The notes below the pieces were generated by a model. That model had not been told where the DNA came from. It worked only from the letters and a program-made list of their open reading frames with translations, and did no database searches. DNA of 64,000 nucleotides from Acidobacteriota bacterium (GTDB lineage: Bacteria > Acidobacteriota > Terriglobia > UBA7540): assembly GCA_021817045.1 (NCBI GenBank), contig JAKAWG010000007.1, positions 47,420 to 111,419 on the forward strand, in the 5' to 3' direction. Positions 1 through 8,820 of the stretch are shown here, piece by piece; positions within the stretch are counted from its first letter, which is position 1; each line of letters opens with the position of its first letter. Position numbers and translations under genes: made by a program.

Positions 1-60
1 GGTCAAGCTCGTCTTAAGAAGTAGGTACTCCGAAAAGGCGGGCTGCTCTTCGGCAGTCAT
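1..60 (-). CDS. Start of an unidentified gene running off the left edge
   Basis: An ATG at 58-60 on the minus strand overlaps the TGA stop of the upstream aldolase-like gene in the ATGA arrangement typical of translationally coupled genes. Its frame stays open for 20 codons to the window edge and begins MTAEEQPAFSEYLLL. Too little is present to name a family. The coupling suggests it shares an operon, and probably a sugar or inositol-type catabolic role, with the aldolase-like gene, but that is inference only. Confidence 0.45.
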   Translation of the reverse strand, partial: MTAEEQPAFSEYLLLKTSLT

Positions 61-1103
61 CGCCATTGCGAGAAGAGGTCCATTCCTCGTCCCCGTTCCG
101 CTCCGAGGCGATTCATGGATTCTCCCGCGGTCAAATGCTCATGGACGATTCCGCAGATAGCCGCGGCAAGGGCTCGTGGGTCTTCTTCCGAAGCGTACGT
201 CACATTTCGGCCCACCATCACGCCGCGAACGTTAGTTCCAGCCCTCATCCCGGCAGCAAAGTTATGAAGGATAGACGTCGAATCGTGCCGGGGCGGCCCT
301 CCTAACATCAGGATAGGAAGCGTCGTCGCAGCCGCCACCCGATCGTATCCATCCACGTAAGAAAGCTTCAAGAACGTCCGTGCGGAAGATTCCCCAAGCG
401 CCGCAGCCGCACCGGCATCGCGCACTAATGCCTCTACCGTCCTGACGGTCTCGTAGGCGCCGTCCTTGCTCCCTCGGACGCTCATCGGTTCCAGAAACGA
501 ATACAGGTTCTCGCGGTAGAGTTCAGTAATGGCCTGGGCGCAGTCGCTGATCGCTTTAATAGATCGTTCGTCAGCCGGATCAAGCCGGTACATCATCTTT
601 CCGCCATCGAAGTTCATCTTCTTGAGTTGTCCTGCAGTAAACGAAGTAAAGCGGTCATCAATCTCTCCTACTACCCCGGCGTGCCCGCCTCGGTTCATGC
701 ACCCGATCAGAACTTTATCGTCTAATAGAGACGTACCTCCAGCTTCCCGAATCAGCGCGTTGACGATCAGTACGTCCTCCATAAAGTCCGTTGTCCCCAT
801 GATTCCGTCACATCCGGGCGTCATCAGCACCCGCAGGGCCCTGGCTAGATAATCGTGGCGATCGCCCATACCGATCGGATCAGAACGTAATTCTGTCACT
901 CGCCGTCCAGGGTGGTCCGTAGCTACAATAACCAGCTTTCCGTCGACGGTCAGGCGGGCTCTTTTGCGACGATTTCTGGCCTCGGCCAGAACAATTTCTG
1001 GCCTGTCGACCCGCACCTCCGTGATCGCTTTGTAAAACCTTTTTGGAAGAAATTCTTCAGCCTGGAATTGATAACCGCTTCCGCGGTGTGCAGCAGTCGC
1101 CAT
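57..1103 (-). CDS. Cgl0159-like (beta/alpha)8 aldolase-family protein
   Basis: The 348-residue product resembles the Cgl0159 group of class I aldolase-like TIM barrels, relatives of DeoC and fructose-bisphosphate aldolase often found in inositol or sugar catabolic clusters. Visible blocks include VIVATDHPGR near residue 60, a GCDGIMGTTDF segment near 100, the FDGGKMMYRLDP stretch in the middle, and LKLSYVDGYDRV followed by PILMLGGPP towards the C-terminus, where Lys and the Gly-rich phosphate loop would sit. It is probably a cytosolic carbon-carbon lyase, but the substrate cannot be deduced. The ATG at 1103 follows an AAAGAG-like ribosome site, and the stop overlaps the next gene by four bases. 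Recognition is from family resemblance; the exact reaction is unknown. Confidence 0.78.
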   Translation of the reverse strand: MATAAHRGSGYQFQAEEFLPKRFYKAITEVRVDRPEIVLAEARNRRKRARLTVDGKLVIVATDHPGRRVTELRSDPIGMGDRHDYLARALRVLMTPGCDGIMGTTDFMEDVLIVNALIREAGGTSLLDDKVLIGCMNRGGHAGVVGEIDDRFTSFTAGQLKKMNFDGGKMMYRLDPADERSIKAISDCAQAITELYRENLYSFLEPMSVRGSKDGAYETVRTVEALVRDAGAAAALGESSARTFLKLSYVDGYDRVAAATTLPILMLGGPPRHDSTSILHNFAAGMRAGTNVRGVMVGRNVTYASEEDPRALAAAICGIVHEHLTAGESMNRLGAERGRGMDLFSQWR

Positions 1104-1459
1104 TTTACTATTCTCTTTGCGTTCGCATTGCTGGCCTAAATTTTCACCAAATACCTCTGGAAAGCGTGGTTTCTACCCTGCCTTTGCGTCACTGTACAGA
1201 TGTGGTAAGCCCTTGACTGATTTGGACAGATCACCTGCGAGCCGCAAAGAGCGTTCGTTCTCGCGATGGCTATGTTGACACGGGGGCGGGAGGAAGTCAA
1301 ATAGATATTGATATATGATATACACCATTACCTCTGGGCGAACAATTGCGATGAAGAACCCCTTTGGGTAAGCGATTTGCCAGTTCACATCGAAGACGCA
1401 CTCGCAGCATTCCCGGGGCGGTTTGTAAAGCCGGAAACAGCGATGAGCCGGCGCTCTGG
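1104..1459. other. Intergenic region between divergent genes
   Basis: This stretch separates the minus-strand aldolase-like gene from the plus-strand gene at 1509. It has an AT-rich patch around 1300-1325 with several TATA-like words and a TTGACA at 1275-1280. Several frames are open, but none has a convincing start or protein-like composition. Its likely content is promoter DNA for both flanking genes. Confidence 0.5.
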
Positions 1460-1488
1460 TTGACAGATTAGTAAAGTAGAACCATAAT
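1460..1488 (+). promoter_or_regulatory. Sigma-70 type promoter with very short leader
   Basis: A perfect TTGACA (1460-1465) is followed after 17 bases by CATAAT (1483-1488). Transcription would start near 1495, giving a leader of only about 14 bases before the ATG at 1509. The TTGGAG at 1491-1496 would then lie at the very 5' end of the message. Confidence 0.6.
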
Positions 1489-1508
1489 TTTTGGAGCACT
1501 TTACTGCC

Positions 1509-2060
1509 ATGACCACCGACGAAGAGCTCAATTGGCTTGAAGACGGCCTACGGCGCTTAAAGATTGAGTACGAGACCTATTTCAACGGCGGCTCTCCGCG
1601 CCCACCTAACGACTTGGTCTTTCGCGTCGAAAAGATCATCAAGAAACACAACGCCAGCACCATGGAAATGAACTTCCGGCAGCGTTTTCAGTTCAACCAG
1701 CTGGCGCAGAGCTACGCCATCCACAATGATTTATGGCGGAAAAAGCTTAAGTTAAAAGAAGAAGGGGCGCCGTCCGCGGACCGGGGTCATGCTGGAAGCC
1801 GCCCGGCGGACGAAGCTTTCAGCGTGACGTGGTCTGATCCGGCGCGCGAAACCTGGAAGGTCGAAGAGCTCTTAGAAGCCGTGGCGCAAGCTAGGTCCGC
1901 CGTTGGCTTGTCCGCGGTCGATCTCGACCCTCAACTATTCGCTGAATTCATCGGCAAGAAAACCCTCGAGCTCAAGCAATCCCTCTCGTGCGATTCCATC
2001 CGGTTTTCAGTAAGCGTAGAAGAAGGCCGGGTGACACTCCGTGCCTCTCGGAGCGACTGA
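1509..2060 (+). CDS. Conserved hypothetical protein, MXAN_5187-like domain
   Basis: A soluble protein of 183 residues with no signal peptide or membrane segment. The N-terminal half (about residues 1-75) is charged and helical, with an ELNWLEDGLRRLKIEYE start and a FRQRFQFNQLAQSY segment. It resembles the C-terminal domain named after Myxococcus MXAN_5187. A linker of about 30 residues leads to a second conserved part ending LTLRASRSD. An in-frame TTG lies at 1491, but TTGGAG there looks like the ribosome site of the ATG at 1509, so the ATG is preferred. Function is unknown. It precedes purH by 92 bases on the same strand. Confidence 0.6.
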   Translation: MTTDEELNWLEDGLRRLKIEYETYFNGGSPRPPNDLVFRVEKIIKKHNASTMEMNFRQRFQFNQLAQSYAIHNDLWRKKLKLKEEGAPSADRGHAGSRPADEAFSVTWSDPARETWKVEELLEAVAQARSAVGLSAVDLDPQLFAEFIGKKTLELKQSLSCDSIRFSVSVEEGRVTLRASRSD

Positions 2061-2152
2061 CCTCCCGTTTGGTGCTTTGCCTCGCAGGTAGGTAAAATCC
2101 TTCCTTTTGGGGCGTCGAGTGCCGGTACGTTACTATCAATAGAGGAGACATC

Positions 2153-3709
2153 ATGAAACGCATCAATCGCGCGCTAGTCAGTGTCAGCGACAAAACAGGC
2201 GTTGCCGAATTTGCAGTCGGCCTGGCGAAACTCGGCGTGGAAATCGTTTCAACCGGAGGCACAGCGAAGTTGTTGCGCGAGCATGGCGTGGCGGTCCGCG
2301 ACGTGGCGGAGCTAACCGGCTTCCCGGAAATGCTCGACGGTCGAGTGAAGACGCTCCACCCGAAAGTTCACGGAGGAATTTTGGCGGTGCGTTCCAGGCT
2401 CGAGCACGAGCGGCAAATGAAGGAACATGGGATTCTTCCCATTGACCTGGTGGCCGTAAACCTTTATCCGTTTGAAAAAACGGCGGCGCGGCCCGGAGCG
2501 AGCATGGCGGAGATCATCGAGAACATCGACATCGGCGGACCCTCCATGATTCGCTCCGCCGCCAAGAATTTTGAGGACGTCGCCGTGGTGGCGGACCCGG
2601 CGGATTACCCCGCGGTGCTCGACGAGGCTCGCGCTCATAACGGAGGGCTTTCCTCCGATACTCGCGCGCGCCTGGCGCGCAAAGCTTTCGCCCGCACGGC
2701 CGCTTATGATGCTGCTATCTCCGCCGAACTCCAGAAGCGGGCCGGAGACGACCTTCCGGGCGTCTTGCACTTCAATTTCCCCAAGCTTGTAACCCTTCGT
2801 TACGGTGAAAACCCGCACCAGAAAGCCGCTCTCTATGCCGATCCGACGAAGGCGGGGCACGGCTTGGCCTCGGCGCGCCAAATTCAGGGAAAAGAGCTTT
2901 CGTATAACAATCTTGTGGATCTCGAAGCGGCTTGGCGGCTCGTCTCGGAATTCTCCGAGCCGGCAACGGCGATCCTCAAGCATACTAACCCCTGCGGCGC
3001 GGCAACTGGAGAGACTCTGGCGGAAAGTTGCAGCCGCGCCATGGCCGTTGATCCGGTTTCCGCTTTTGGCTCCGTAATTGCGTTTACGCGGGTCGTAGAC
3101 GCGGCGACCGCGGAGGAACTTTCAAAGCTATTCGTCGAAGCGATTGCAGCACCTGGCTTTGAGGCGGCGGCGCTTGAAGTCTTCGCCTGCAAAAAGAACT
3201 TGCGCCTGATGGAAATGCCCGATCCGCCAGGCGCGTTTTTCTCAGCGCTTGAATTGAAGAGCGTTGGCGGTGGACTGCTCGTGCAGACGCCGGACCCCCC
3301 AGGCGCCGACGAAAGCCAGTGGCGATGCGTCACACAGCGTCAGCCCAGTCCGGAAGAGCAGCGGGCGCTGCGTTTTGCCTGGCGAGTAGTGAAGCATGTG
3401 AAATCCAACGCGATCGTCTACGCGCACGAACATTCGCTTGTAGGTGTGGGCGCCGGCCAGATGAGCCGGGTGGATTCCGTGAGAATCGGAGCGGCGAAAG
3501 CCCACGAGCTTGGCCACAGCCTCGAAGGCACTGTCCTAGCCTCGGATGCCTTTTTCCCGTTCCCTGACGGCGTTGAAGAGGCCGCCAAAGCGGGCGCCAC
3601 GGCCGTTGTGCAGCCTGGCGGTTCCGTGCGGGACGCGGAAGTGATTGCTGCTGCGGACCGCCTGGGCTGCGCCATGCTGGTTACCGGAATCCGCCATTTC
3701 CTTCACTGA
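2153..3709 (+). CDS. purH: Bifunctional AICAR transformylase / IMP cyclohydrolase
   Basis: PurH catalyses the last two steps of de novo purine synthesis: formylation of AICAR with 10-formyltetrahydrofolate, then ring closure to IMP. The 518-residue length is normal. The N-terminal MGS-like cyclohydrolase domain (residues 1-150) has [34 protein letters not shown] sequence and VAVNLYPF. The transformylase domain contains [30 protein letters not shown], the KSNAIVYA segment, [10 protein letters not shown] and the terminal [11 protein letters not shown] strong AGAGGAG ribosome site lies seven bases before the ATG. There is an extra segment with PDPPGA repeated twice around residues 355-380. The gene is intact. 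Confidence 0.97.
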   Translation: MKRINRALVSVSDKTGVAEFAVGLAKLGVEIVSTGGTAKLLREHGVAVRDVAELTGFPEMLDGRVKTLHPKVHGGILAVRSRLEHERQMKEHGILPIDLVAVNLYPFEKTAARPGASMAEIIENIDIGGPSMIRSAAKNFEDVAVVADPADYPAVLDEARAHNGGLSSDTRARLARKAFARTAAYDAAISAELQKRAGDDLPGVLHFNFPKLVTLRYGENPHQKAALYADPTKAGHGLASARQIQGKELSYNNLVDLEAAWRLVSEFSEPATAILKHTNPCGAATGETLAESCSRAMAVDPVSAFGSVIAFTRVVDAATAEELSKLFVEAIAAPGFEAAALEVFACKKNLRLMEMPDPPGAFFSALELKSVGGGLLVQTPDPPGADESQWRCVTQRQPSPEEQRALRFAWRVVKHVKSNAIVYAHEHSLVGVGAGQMSRVDSVRIGAAKAHELGHSLEGTVLASDAFFPFPDGVEEAAKAGATAVVQPGGSVRDAEVIAAADRLGCAMLVTGIRHFLH

Positions 3710-3737
3710 AGACGAAGAAGTTCTGGAACAATCTGGC

Positions 3738-4920
3738 CTACTGCTGCGGGTGCAGGTACATCGTCATAAATTTCAGAAACACGTTGCAGTCGGTCGGGCG
3801 AATCCCGTGCCCACCATCGTGCATGTAATATCCGATGGTGTGCAGAATCGGCTTTCCTGCGGGCGGCCACTTATCCGTGCCCAGGCCTTCCTTGCCCAGC
3901 AGTCGATAGACGGGTCCGGCGGCGACCGCCGCCAGGAACTCGCCCTTTGGATCTGACCAATAATCCGTGCTGCCGGTCTGCAGTAAAACGGGCCGGGGGG
4001 CCAGCAGGGCGATTAGCTCATTTGAATCCACCGGCAGTTTATCCGGGTCACGAGCGTATTTGCGGAAGTTGGCGCAAAACTGATAAGGGAAACGCGTAGG
4101 CGCGACCAACTGAGCGATGGTTTCGCCGTAATTGCGCCGACTCAACGACGCGCCGCCTTCGCCGGAACAACTGGCGATGACCATCGCATACCGCGTGTCA
4201 CGAGCCCCTGCCCACAACACGGTTTTTCCGAACCGCGAGACGCCCATGATGGCCACTCGTGCCGCGTCCACTTGCCTGTCGGTTTCCAAGTAATCCATTG
4301 CCCGGCTTAGACCCCACGCCCACGCAGCAATCGCTCCCCATTGATCCGGCGTCGGTTTGGTTTGACCAGGCTTCAGGTAAAGCGCGCGCACTCCGTAGGG
4401 AATGCCTCCAAGAAAATCTGGATCGACATCACCGTAATAGAACGTGGCGAAACCGAATCCCGCGCCGAAAATGCTCCTGATGGGCATCTTCTCAAAGTGC
4501 ATTCCCACGGGCGCGGGAATCCTCTTGTGGCTCCAGAAGCCCCATATTTCGCCGCCTCTTACGCCCGGATCGCCCGTCGTGTTCGCGTTGCCGGTGAAAT
4601 TGATGTAGAGCAGCAGCCGCACGGGCTTGTGCACGGCGGCGAGCACATAGATGACGAGATTCGTCTTCTTCGAAAAGGCGCAGAATTTCGGGACGGCGTA
4701 TCTTGAACCAAGTCCTGGCGTTACGGGCCGGCTTCCCGTTCGGCAGAATCAGCGCATTCGGAAGTGTGTAAGTTCCGGCCTTCGCCTGATCGTAGTTGAC
4801 CGGAATGCCGGCTACAATTTTTGGTGGCGCTTTAGCGACGTGCGCGTATCCGGCGGCGGAACAGAAAAAAGCCAGCGCCGAGGCTAGGAAAGGAAGTATG
4901 AATTGAGATTTGCGTGACAT
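3738..4920 (-). pseudogene. CE15 glucuronoyl esterase-like gene, frameshifted with internal loss
   Basis: Two frames together encode a secreted alpha/beta-hydrolase of the glucuronoyl esterase (CE15) type. The upstream frame (start near 4920, MSRKSQF) has a signal peptide and the family block TWFKIRRPEILRLFEE. At about 4670-4690 the homology jumps to another frame with NLVIYVLAAVHKPVRLLLY and runs to 3738. The second part keeps GVSRFGK (catalytic Ser in the CE15 GCSRxGK motif), SCSGEGGAS and HDGGHG, consistent with a Ser-Glu-His triad. The 40-50 residues that normally follow the FEE block are absent, so a deletion not divisible by three seems to have joined the halves. The gene converges on purH. 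It is probably inactive unless a downstream start in the second frame is used. Confidence 0.7.
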
Positions 4921-5111
4921 AGATATGTTCCCCTTGTCCACTCGAAGATCGACTACCCGATCGTAGCGTCAATTTTCGACCCTGTGCCGGGTCGCTCACT
5001 TGAGGCCTGCGGCCGTCTGCGGTTCGAAGGTAATCTGCCCCGAGAAAGAGCCTCGAAAAACGAAACGCGCGATTTTTGGCTTATTTTTCGCCATTTTCGC
5101 TAACAAATCGC

Positions 5112-5140
5112 TTGACAGCCGCGTCTATATTACATAAAGT
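5112..5140 (+). promoter_or_regulatory. Putative promoter of the HU gene
   Basis: TTGACA at 5112-5117 is followed by a 17-base spacer and TAAAGT at 5135-5140, within an AT-rich TATATTACATAAAG stretch. It lies about 60 bases before the HU start codon. Confidence 0.5.
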
Positions 5141-5200
5141 GACACCTAACCGCAGTGTGAAGCGTCTCAAAAAATCTTAAGTCGTACGAGAGGAGCATAG

Positions 5201-5500
5201 ATGGCGAAGCCGATGACAAAGTCCCAGGTGGTCACCCACTTGGCGCAGAAGGCGGATCTACCTAAGAAGCAAGTAAGCGCGGTTCTGGAAGAAATGGTGA
5301 ACTTGGCGACCAAGGAGTGCAAGAGTGGCGGCCAGTTCGTTATTCCGGGTCTCGGGAAGGCGGTCAAAGCCAATCGGAAAGCCCGTATGGGACGGAACCC
5401 GCAAACGGGCGAACCGATCAAAATACCTGCCAAGACGGTGGTCAAGTTCCGTCTGGCGAAGGCGTTTAAGGACGCGGTGGTCCCTCCCAAGAAAAAATAA
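5201..5500 (+). CDS. HU-family histone-like DNA-binding protein
   Basis: A 99-residue basic protein of the HU/IHF family, which bends DNA and compacts the nucleoid as a dimer. The family pattern is clear: an N-terminal TKSQVVTHLAQKADLPKKQV helix pair, a central FVIPGLGK segment in place of the usual GFGTF turn, a basic GRNPQTGEPIKIPAK beta-arm carrying the proline that intercalates into DNA, and a VKFRLAKAFKDAV C-terminal helix followed by a PPKKK tail. It starts at an ATG preceded by GAGGAG. It is monocistronic, with its own promoter-like sequence upstream and a GC-rich stem-loop downstream. Confidence 0.93.
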   Translation: MAKPMTKSQVVTHLAQKADLPKKQVSAVLEEMVNLATKECKSGGQFVIPGLGKAVKANRKARMGRNPQTGEPIKIPAKTVVKFRLAKAFKDAVVPPKKK

Positions 5501-5511
5501 TTTTACGGCTC

Positions 5512-5543
5512 GGGCGGCGGTGACGTTGGCTTGTCCGCCGCCC
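5512..5543. terminator. GC-rich stem-loop between convergent genes
   Basis: A perfect nine-base stem (GGGCGGCGG at 5512-5520 with CCGCCGCCC at 5535-5543) lies between the HU stop and the convergent TPR gene. No clear T-run follows on either strand, so intrinsic termination is only possible. Confidence 0.35.
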
Positions 5544-5576
5544 CGGACGTCAAAATTCTCCCTCTTCCGTCAAATC

Positions 5577-7073
5577 TCACTGGGCTGAGCTGCCGTAGGG
5601 GTGTCGCAGCCCGTTATCAACTGCGCTCAAGGCCTCGGGGAAGTTGCCAGCCGTTACTGACGCAGCGCGGTATTGCTCAAGGGCCTTTTGCCGCTCTCCC
5701 TCGAGGTCGTAGATTCGTCCCAAGTAGATGTGAGACCACGTGATCATACGGAGATTATGCGTGGACGCCAGGGTTTTCTTGAAGTATTTCACGGCGATGT
5801 CGGGCTCGCGAGAATTGCTGGCCACCACGGCCAAGCCGTACATTGCACGGGTACTATTTGAGTCGTACTGCTTTAACACCTGCTCAAATGCCACTTTGGC
5901 CTGGTCGTACTCGCCCGAGTAGATGAAATTATCGCCCCGGTTCAGGAGTTGGTCCTTCGCGCTCAACGGAGGGGGCGCAGCTTGGGCGGCGGGTTTGGCG
6001 GGCGCAAACTTCACCGTGGTGAATTGTTTTTCCAGCTTGTGCACTTCAATCCCTTGGATCATCTGCAGGTAGTAATCGCTCATAGGTGTCGGCTGTTTTT
6101 CGTAGGTCGCGAGGGCGCCGTAGAAGTAGGGCGTAAGGATCAGGCCCTGCGCCAAGTCGCCGTTCGCCTGTTTTGGGGCATCGGCCGATTTGTCCATTCG
6201 CAGCTCTACGGCATGAATGAGGCATTCGGTGGCAAGGAACGAGAAATCGTTCTTAAAGTCTGAGCCGAGGGCCGGCGCTCGGCGCGCCACAGCTTCGAGC
6301 GACGCTTTCTGATGGAGTTCTCCCGCGTATTTGACGGCCAACGGATCCAGGAGGAAGTGCAGATATTGGTAGCGGATCCGCTTGAGGGGGAAGTGCGCCG
6401 AAGGGGTCACCACGAGATAGTAGGTATCACCGTATATCCGGGCCTGCGCCTGGTTCGGAGCGCCGAGAAGGCAGACGTAAATGTGATAGGATCTGCCCAG
6501 GTAACTGCCACTCGGGAAACGCAGATAGGCGTCGCTGAGCACGATTTCTCTTCGCACTCTGGAAGAATAACGGCGAATGAAATCCTCGTAACGCGGCTGG
6601 AGGCGCGCGTAGAGATCGTCGAGGCTGGCCTGCCGGTAAAATGTGCGCAGCAGTGGAACGAAGCCCTTGAGGTCGCTGGCAGCGGGAGGCAGGTCTAAAG
6701 CCGGAATTTTGAATTGGAATTTGGGCGGACTACCGAGCATTAGCGCCAGCGTGATCCATTGCTCGAAGTCCTTTCCTGGGTCACTCAGGCGATGGGTCGC
6801 ATAGAACGACCGAAGTTGGGCGGCGACCGGGACATTTTCTTTCGACAGGTAGTTGCGCACTTCCAGCCGTGTGTTGTCTCCCGTCTGAACGAAAAGGCCG
6901 GTGTCATATCCGGCAACGTTCAGGGCCGCCATAACGTCGAAAATTTGCTCGCTGGAGTTGAAGGTGACGTCGCCGTTGGATTGCGCGTGCCCTTGCAGGC
7001 TGGTGCAAGCCATCGCCAGCAAGAACCCAATCGTCAGAATTTGGTTTTGGTGGACTTTCACTTTGAAAGGCAA
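5577..7073 (-). CDS. Exported TPR-repeat protein of unknown function
   Basis: The 498-residue product begins with a basic and hydrophobic signal sequence (QILTIGFLLAMACTSLQGHAQ) and is probably periplasmic. The central part (about 30-360) is unfamiliar, with conserved-looking blocks such as FNSSEQIFDVMAALNVAGYD and a YHIYVCLLGAPNQAQARIYGDTYY stretch. It has no catalytic motif I can identify. After an Ala/Pro-rich linker near residue 370, about three TPR units occupy the C-terminal 120 residues (DNFIYSGEYDQAKVAFEQVL, then further A-x-YFKK and EGERQKALEQYR units). It lies 20 bases after the anti-sigma gene and is probably co-transcribed with it and the ECF sigma gene. Confidence 0.75.
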   Translation of the reverse strand: MPFKVKVHQNQILTIGFLLAMACTSLQGHAQSNGDVTFNSSEQIFDVMAALNVAGYDTGLFVQTGDNTRLEVRNYLSKENVPVAAQLRSFYATHRLSDPGKDFEQWITLALMLGSPPKFQFKIPALDLPPAASDLKGFVPLLRTFYRQASLDDLYARLQPRYEDFIRRYSSRVRREIVLSDAYLRFPSGSYLGRSYHIYVCLLGAPNQAQARIYGDTYYLVVTPSAHFPLKRIRYQYLHFLLDPLAVKYAGELHQKASLEAVARRAPALGSDFKNDFSFLATECLIHAVELRMDKSADAPKQANGDLAQGLILTPYFYGALATYEKQPTPMSDYYLQMIQGIEVHKLEKQFTTVKFAPAKPAAQAAPPPLSAKDQLLNRGDNFIYSGEYDQAKVAFEQVLKQYDSNSTRAMYGLAVVASNSREPDIAVKYFKKTLASTHNLRMITWSHIYLGRIYDLEGERQKALEQYRAASVTAGNFPEALSAVDNGLRHPYGSSAQ

Positions 7074-7093
7074 AACGCTCCGATGGCGCCAGT

Positions 7094-7744
7094 CTATCCG
7101 CGCACGGTAATTTGCCGCAGAGCCAGGACCACCTTGCCCGCAGTCGGCCTGCCGAAAGTCATGGCGGGAGCAAACCGGCTGAAATAGATCAGGCGGTCCA
7201 AGTGGCGCATCAGCTCCGGAGAGCTCTGACCGGACAACACCTTATAGCGTTCCACCTGCCCTTGCGCGTCGATAAATGTCTCTACCACCACCGTTTTGTT
7301 TCCAGTGCTGAAATCAAGCGGGGCCAGAGTGAGCACCTGGGGCGGCGTTATAAACGACAGCGGAACGTCGGGCAGATTACTCACCGGTGTCACTTCTGAA
7401 CCCATGATGAGACAGAAGCAGAGAATAGCTGTCGCAAGACCGCCGGTGACGGGCAGAAGGAGAGCGCGAAAGCGATCATCGAGACTCACTAGGGCGCGAC
7501 TTACGACGTTCCTGTTTAACTCTTGTGAAACGCGAACGCGCAGGCGCAACTCTGCTTGAGGACCCATGGGCTGGCGCGGCAGCGTTCGCAGGTCTTCCTG
7601 GAGAAGCTCCGCCCGCTCAATCTCCCGCTGGCACGAATGGCAGTAATCGAGGTGGTATCGAATGGAGCGCAACGTTTCCTGCGAACACAATCCGTCCACG
7701 TAGTCCGAAAAGTGCTGCCGAATTTCGAGGCAGGATTCAAACAT
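7094..7744 (-). CDS. Zinc-finger anti-sigma factor with TonB-like C-terminal domain
   Basis: A 216-residue membrane protein that probably holds the adjacent ECF sigma factor inactive. The cytoplasmic N-terminus carries the zf-HC2 pattern HLDYCHSC (His31, Cys35, Cys38), as in zinc-binding anti-sigma domains. One transmembrane helix spans about residues 95-114. The periplasmic part (about 140-216) reads VVVETFIDAQGQVERYKVLSGQ and resembles the TonB C-terminal fold, which may sense an envelope partner. It lies between the sigma gene (211 bases upstream) and the TPR gene (20 bases downstream), all on the minus strand. Identification of the N-terminal domain is firm; the TonB-like assignment is moderate. 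Confidence 0.8.
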   Translation of the reverse strand: MFESCLEIRQHFSDYVDGLCSQETLRSIRYHLDYCHSCQREIERAELLQEDLRTLPRQPMGPQAELRLRVRVSQELNRNVVSRALVSLDDRFRALLLPVTGGLATAILCFCLIMGSEVTPVSNLPDVPLSFITPPQVLTLAPLDFSTGNKTVVVETFIDAQGQVERYKVLSGQSSPELMRHLDRLIYFSRFAPAMTFGRPTAGKVVLALRQITVRG

Positions 7745-7955
7745 CTAACGGGACCCCGCTTCAATTCTACCGGCGGTGCGCTCCTCACCCGGCTCGCGGA
7801 GCTTACCTCGAGCCCTTTTTCTTCGCTCAGAGCTGTTCGCGGTAAACCAGTGGACCAACTCGCCACCCCCCGGTTACGGAGAGTCGCCTGGGGTAAGAGA
7901 AACCGCAAAAGTTGACTCAATAAACCAAGACCGCAAGATCAAAAGGTGTGAGCCG

Positions 7956-8594
7956 TCACCTCCACCGCGTGGCAGGCTCGGACAGTTTGCGCCTTAGCAG
8001 TTCACGTCCGCGCTTTAGGCGGCTCTTGACAGTTCCTTCCGCCACGCCCAGAATCGCGGTGATTTCCTCATAGGTTAAACTCTCCACCTCACGTAGCACA
8101 ACGGCCGTGCGGTAAGGCTCGGCCAAGCTGTGCAGAGCGCGAGCAACCTTTTCCCGGCGCTCGCTCGCTTCCAACAACTCGTAAGGGGTGCGGGGTTGCT
8201 CGTTTTCAAGGCTAGCCCGAGCTGGTTGATCGGTCGGCATTTCGTCCAGCGAGAAGGCTTCTCGTCGGCGCCGCCGAAACCAGCTTCGCCGGCTATTAAG
8301 CGCTTCGTGTACCGCGATCCGGTAAATCCACGTCTTGAGGCTGCTCTCATGGTGAAACTGCTTGACGCTCCGGATAATCTTGAGAAAAACGTTCTGCACC
8401 GCGTCTGCCGCATCGGCATCATTGCCCAAGATGTGATAGACGGTGTTATAGATAGGGTTGCGGTAGACACCGAGCAGATATGCGAAAGCGTCTTCCGACC
8501 CCGCCTTGAGCTCTGCAACTAGCTCAACTTCTTCCGCGCTCTGGGGTGCGATGCGCTCAAGTGGAACCGCCACTGAACGTGCAATATCACCCAT
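7956..8594 (-). CDS. ECF-family RNA polymerase sigma factor (SigE-like)
   Basis: A 212-residue group IV sigma factor. Region 2 (about residues 28-100) has GSEDAFAYLLGVYRNPIYNTVYHILGN, then DAADAVQNVFLKIIRSV and LKTWIYRIAVHEALNSRRSW, the core-binding and -10 recognition helices. Region 4 (about 145-205) has LAEPYRTAVVLREVESLTYEEI followed by the helix-turn-helix LGVAEGTVKSRLKRGRELLRRKL for -35 recognition. The next gene on the same strand is a zinc-finger anti-sigma factor, the usual partner of this class. Such pairs normally control their own operon and an envelope-stress regulon. The inducing signal is unknown. Confidence 0.93.
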   Translation of the reverse strand: MGDIARSVAVPLERIAPQSAEEVELVAELKAGSEDAFAYLLGVYRNPIYNTVYHILGNDADAADAVQNVFLKIIRSVKQFHHESSLKTWIYRIAVHEALNSRRSWFRRRRREAFSLDEMPTDQPARASLENEQPRTPYELLEASERREKVARALHSLAEPYRTAVVLREVESLTYEEITAILGVAEGTVKSRLKRGRELLRRKLSEPATRWR

Positions 8595-8820
8595 GCACTC
8601 AGCATATCAATTCCGCACCCGGTCCTCAATACGCGGAAAGGACCACGTCCAACGGGCGCATTCCCATTATTTTGAGCTGGCTAATGCGCCCTTGGCATAT
8701 CTTCGCCTTCAAAATCTTAGACACCAGTCGACCCTCTGCCGTTCCAGGAATCAGGCCAAAGGGATTAGGAGGTGCAGCCAAGCCCTCACCCGGATGACGC
8801 GTCTGAATAGGCAATCCGCG

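Noticed and set aside
8626..8814. 62-codon minus-strand frame between the ECF sigma and GT4 genes
   Set aside because: It has a moderately protein-like composition, but no ribosome site, no recognised family and no neighbour dependence. I could not support it as a gene.
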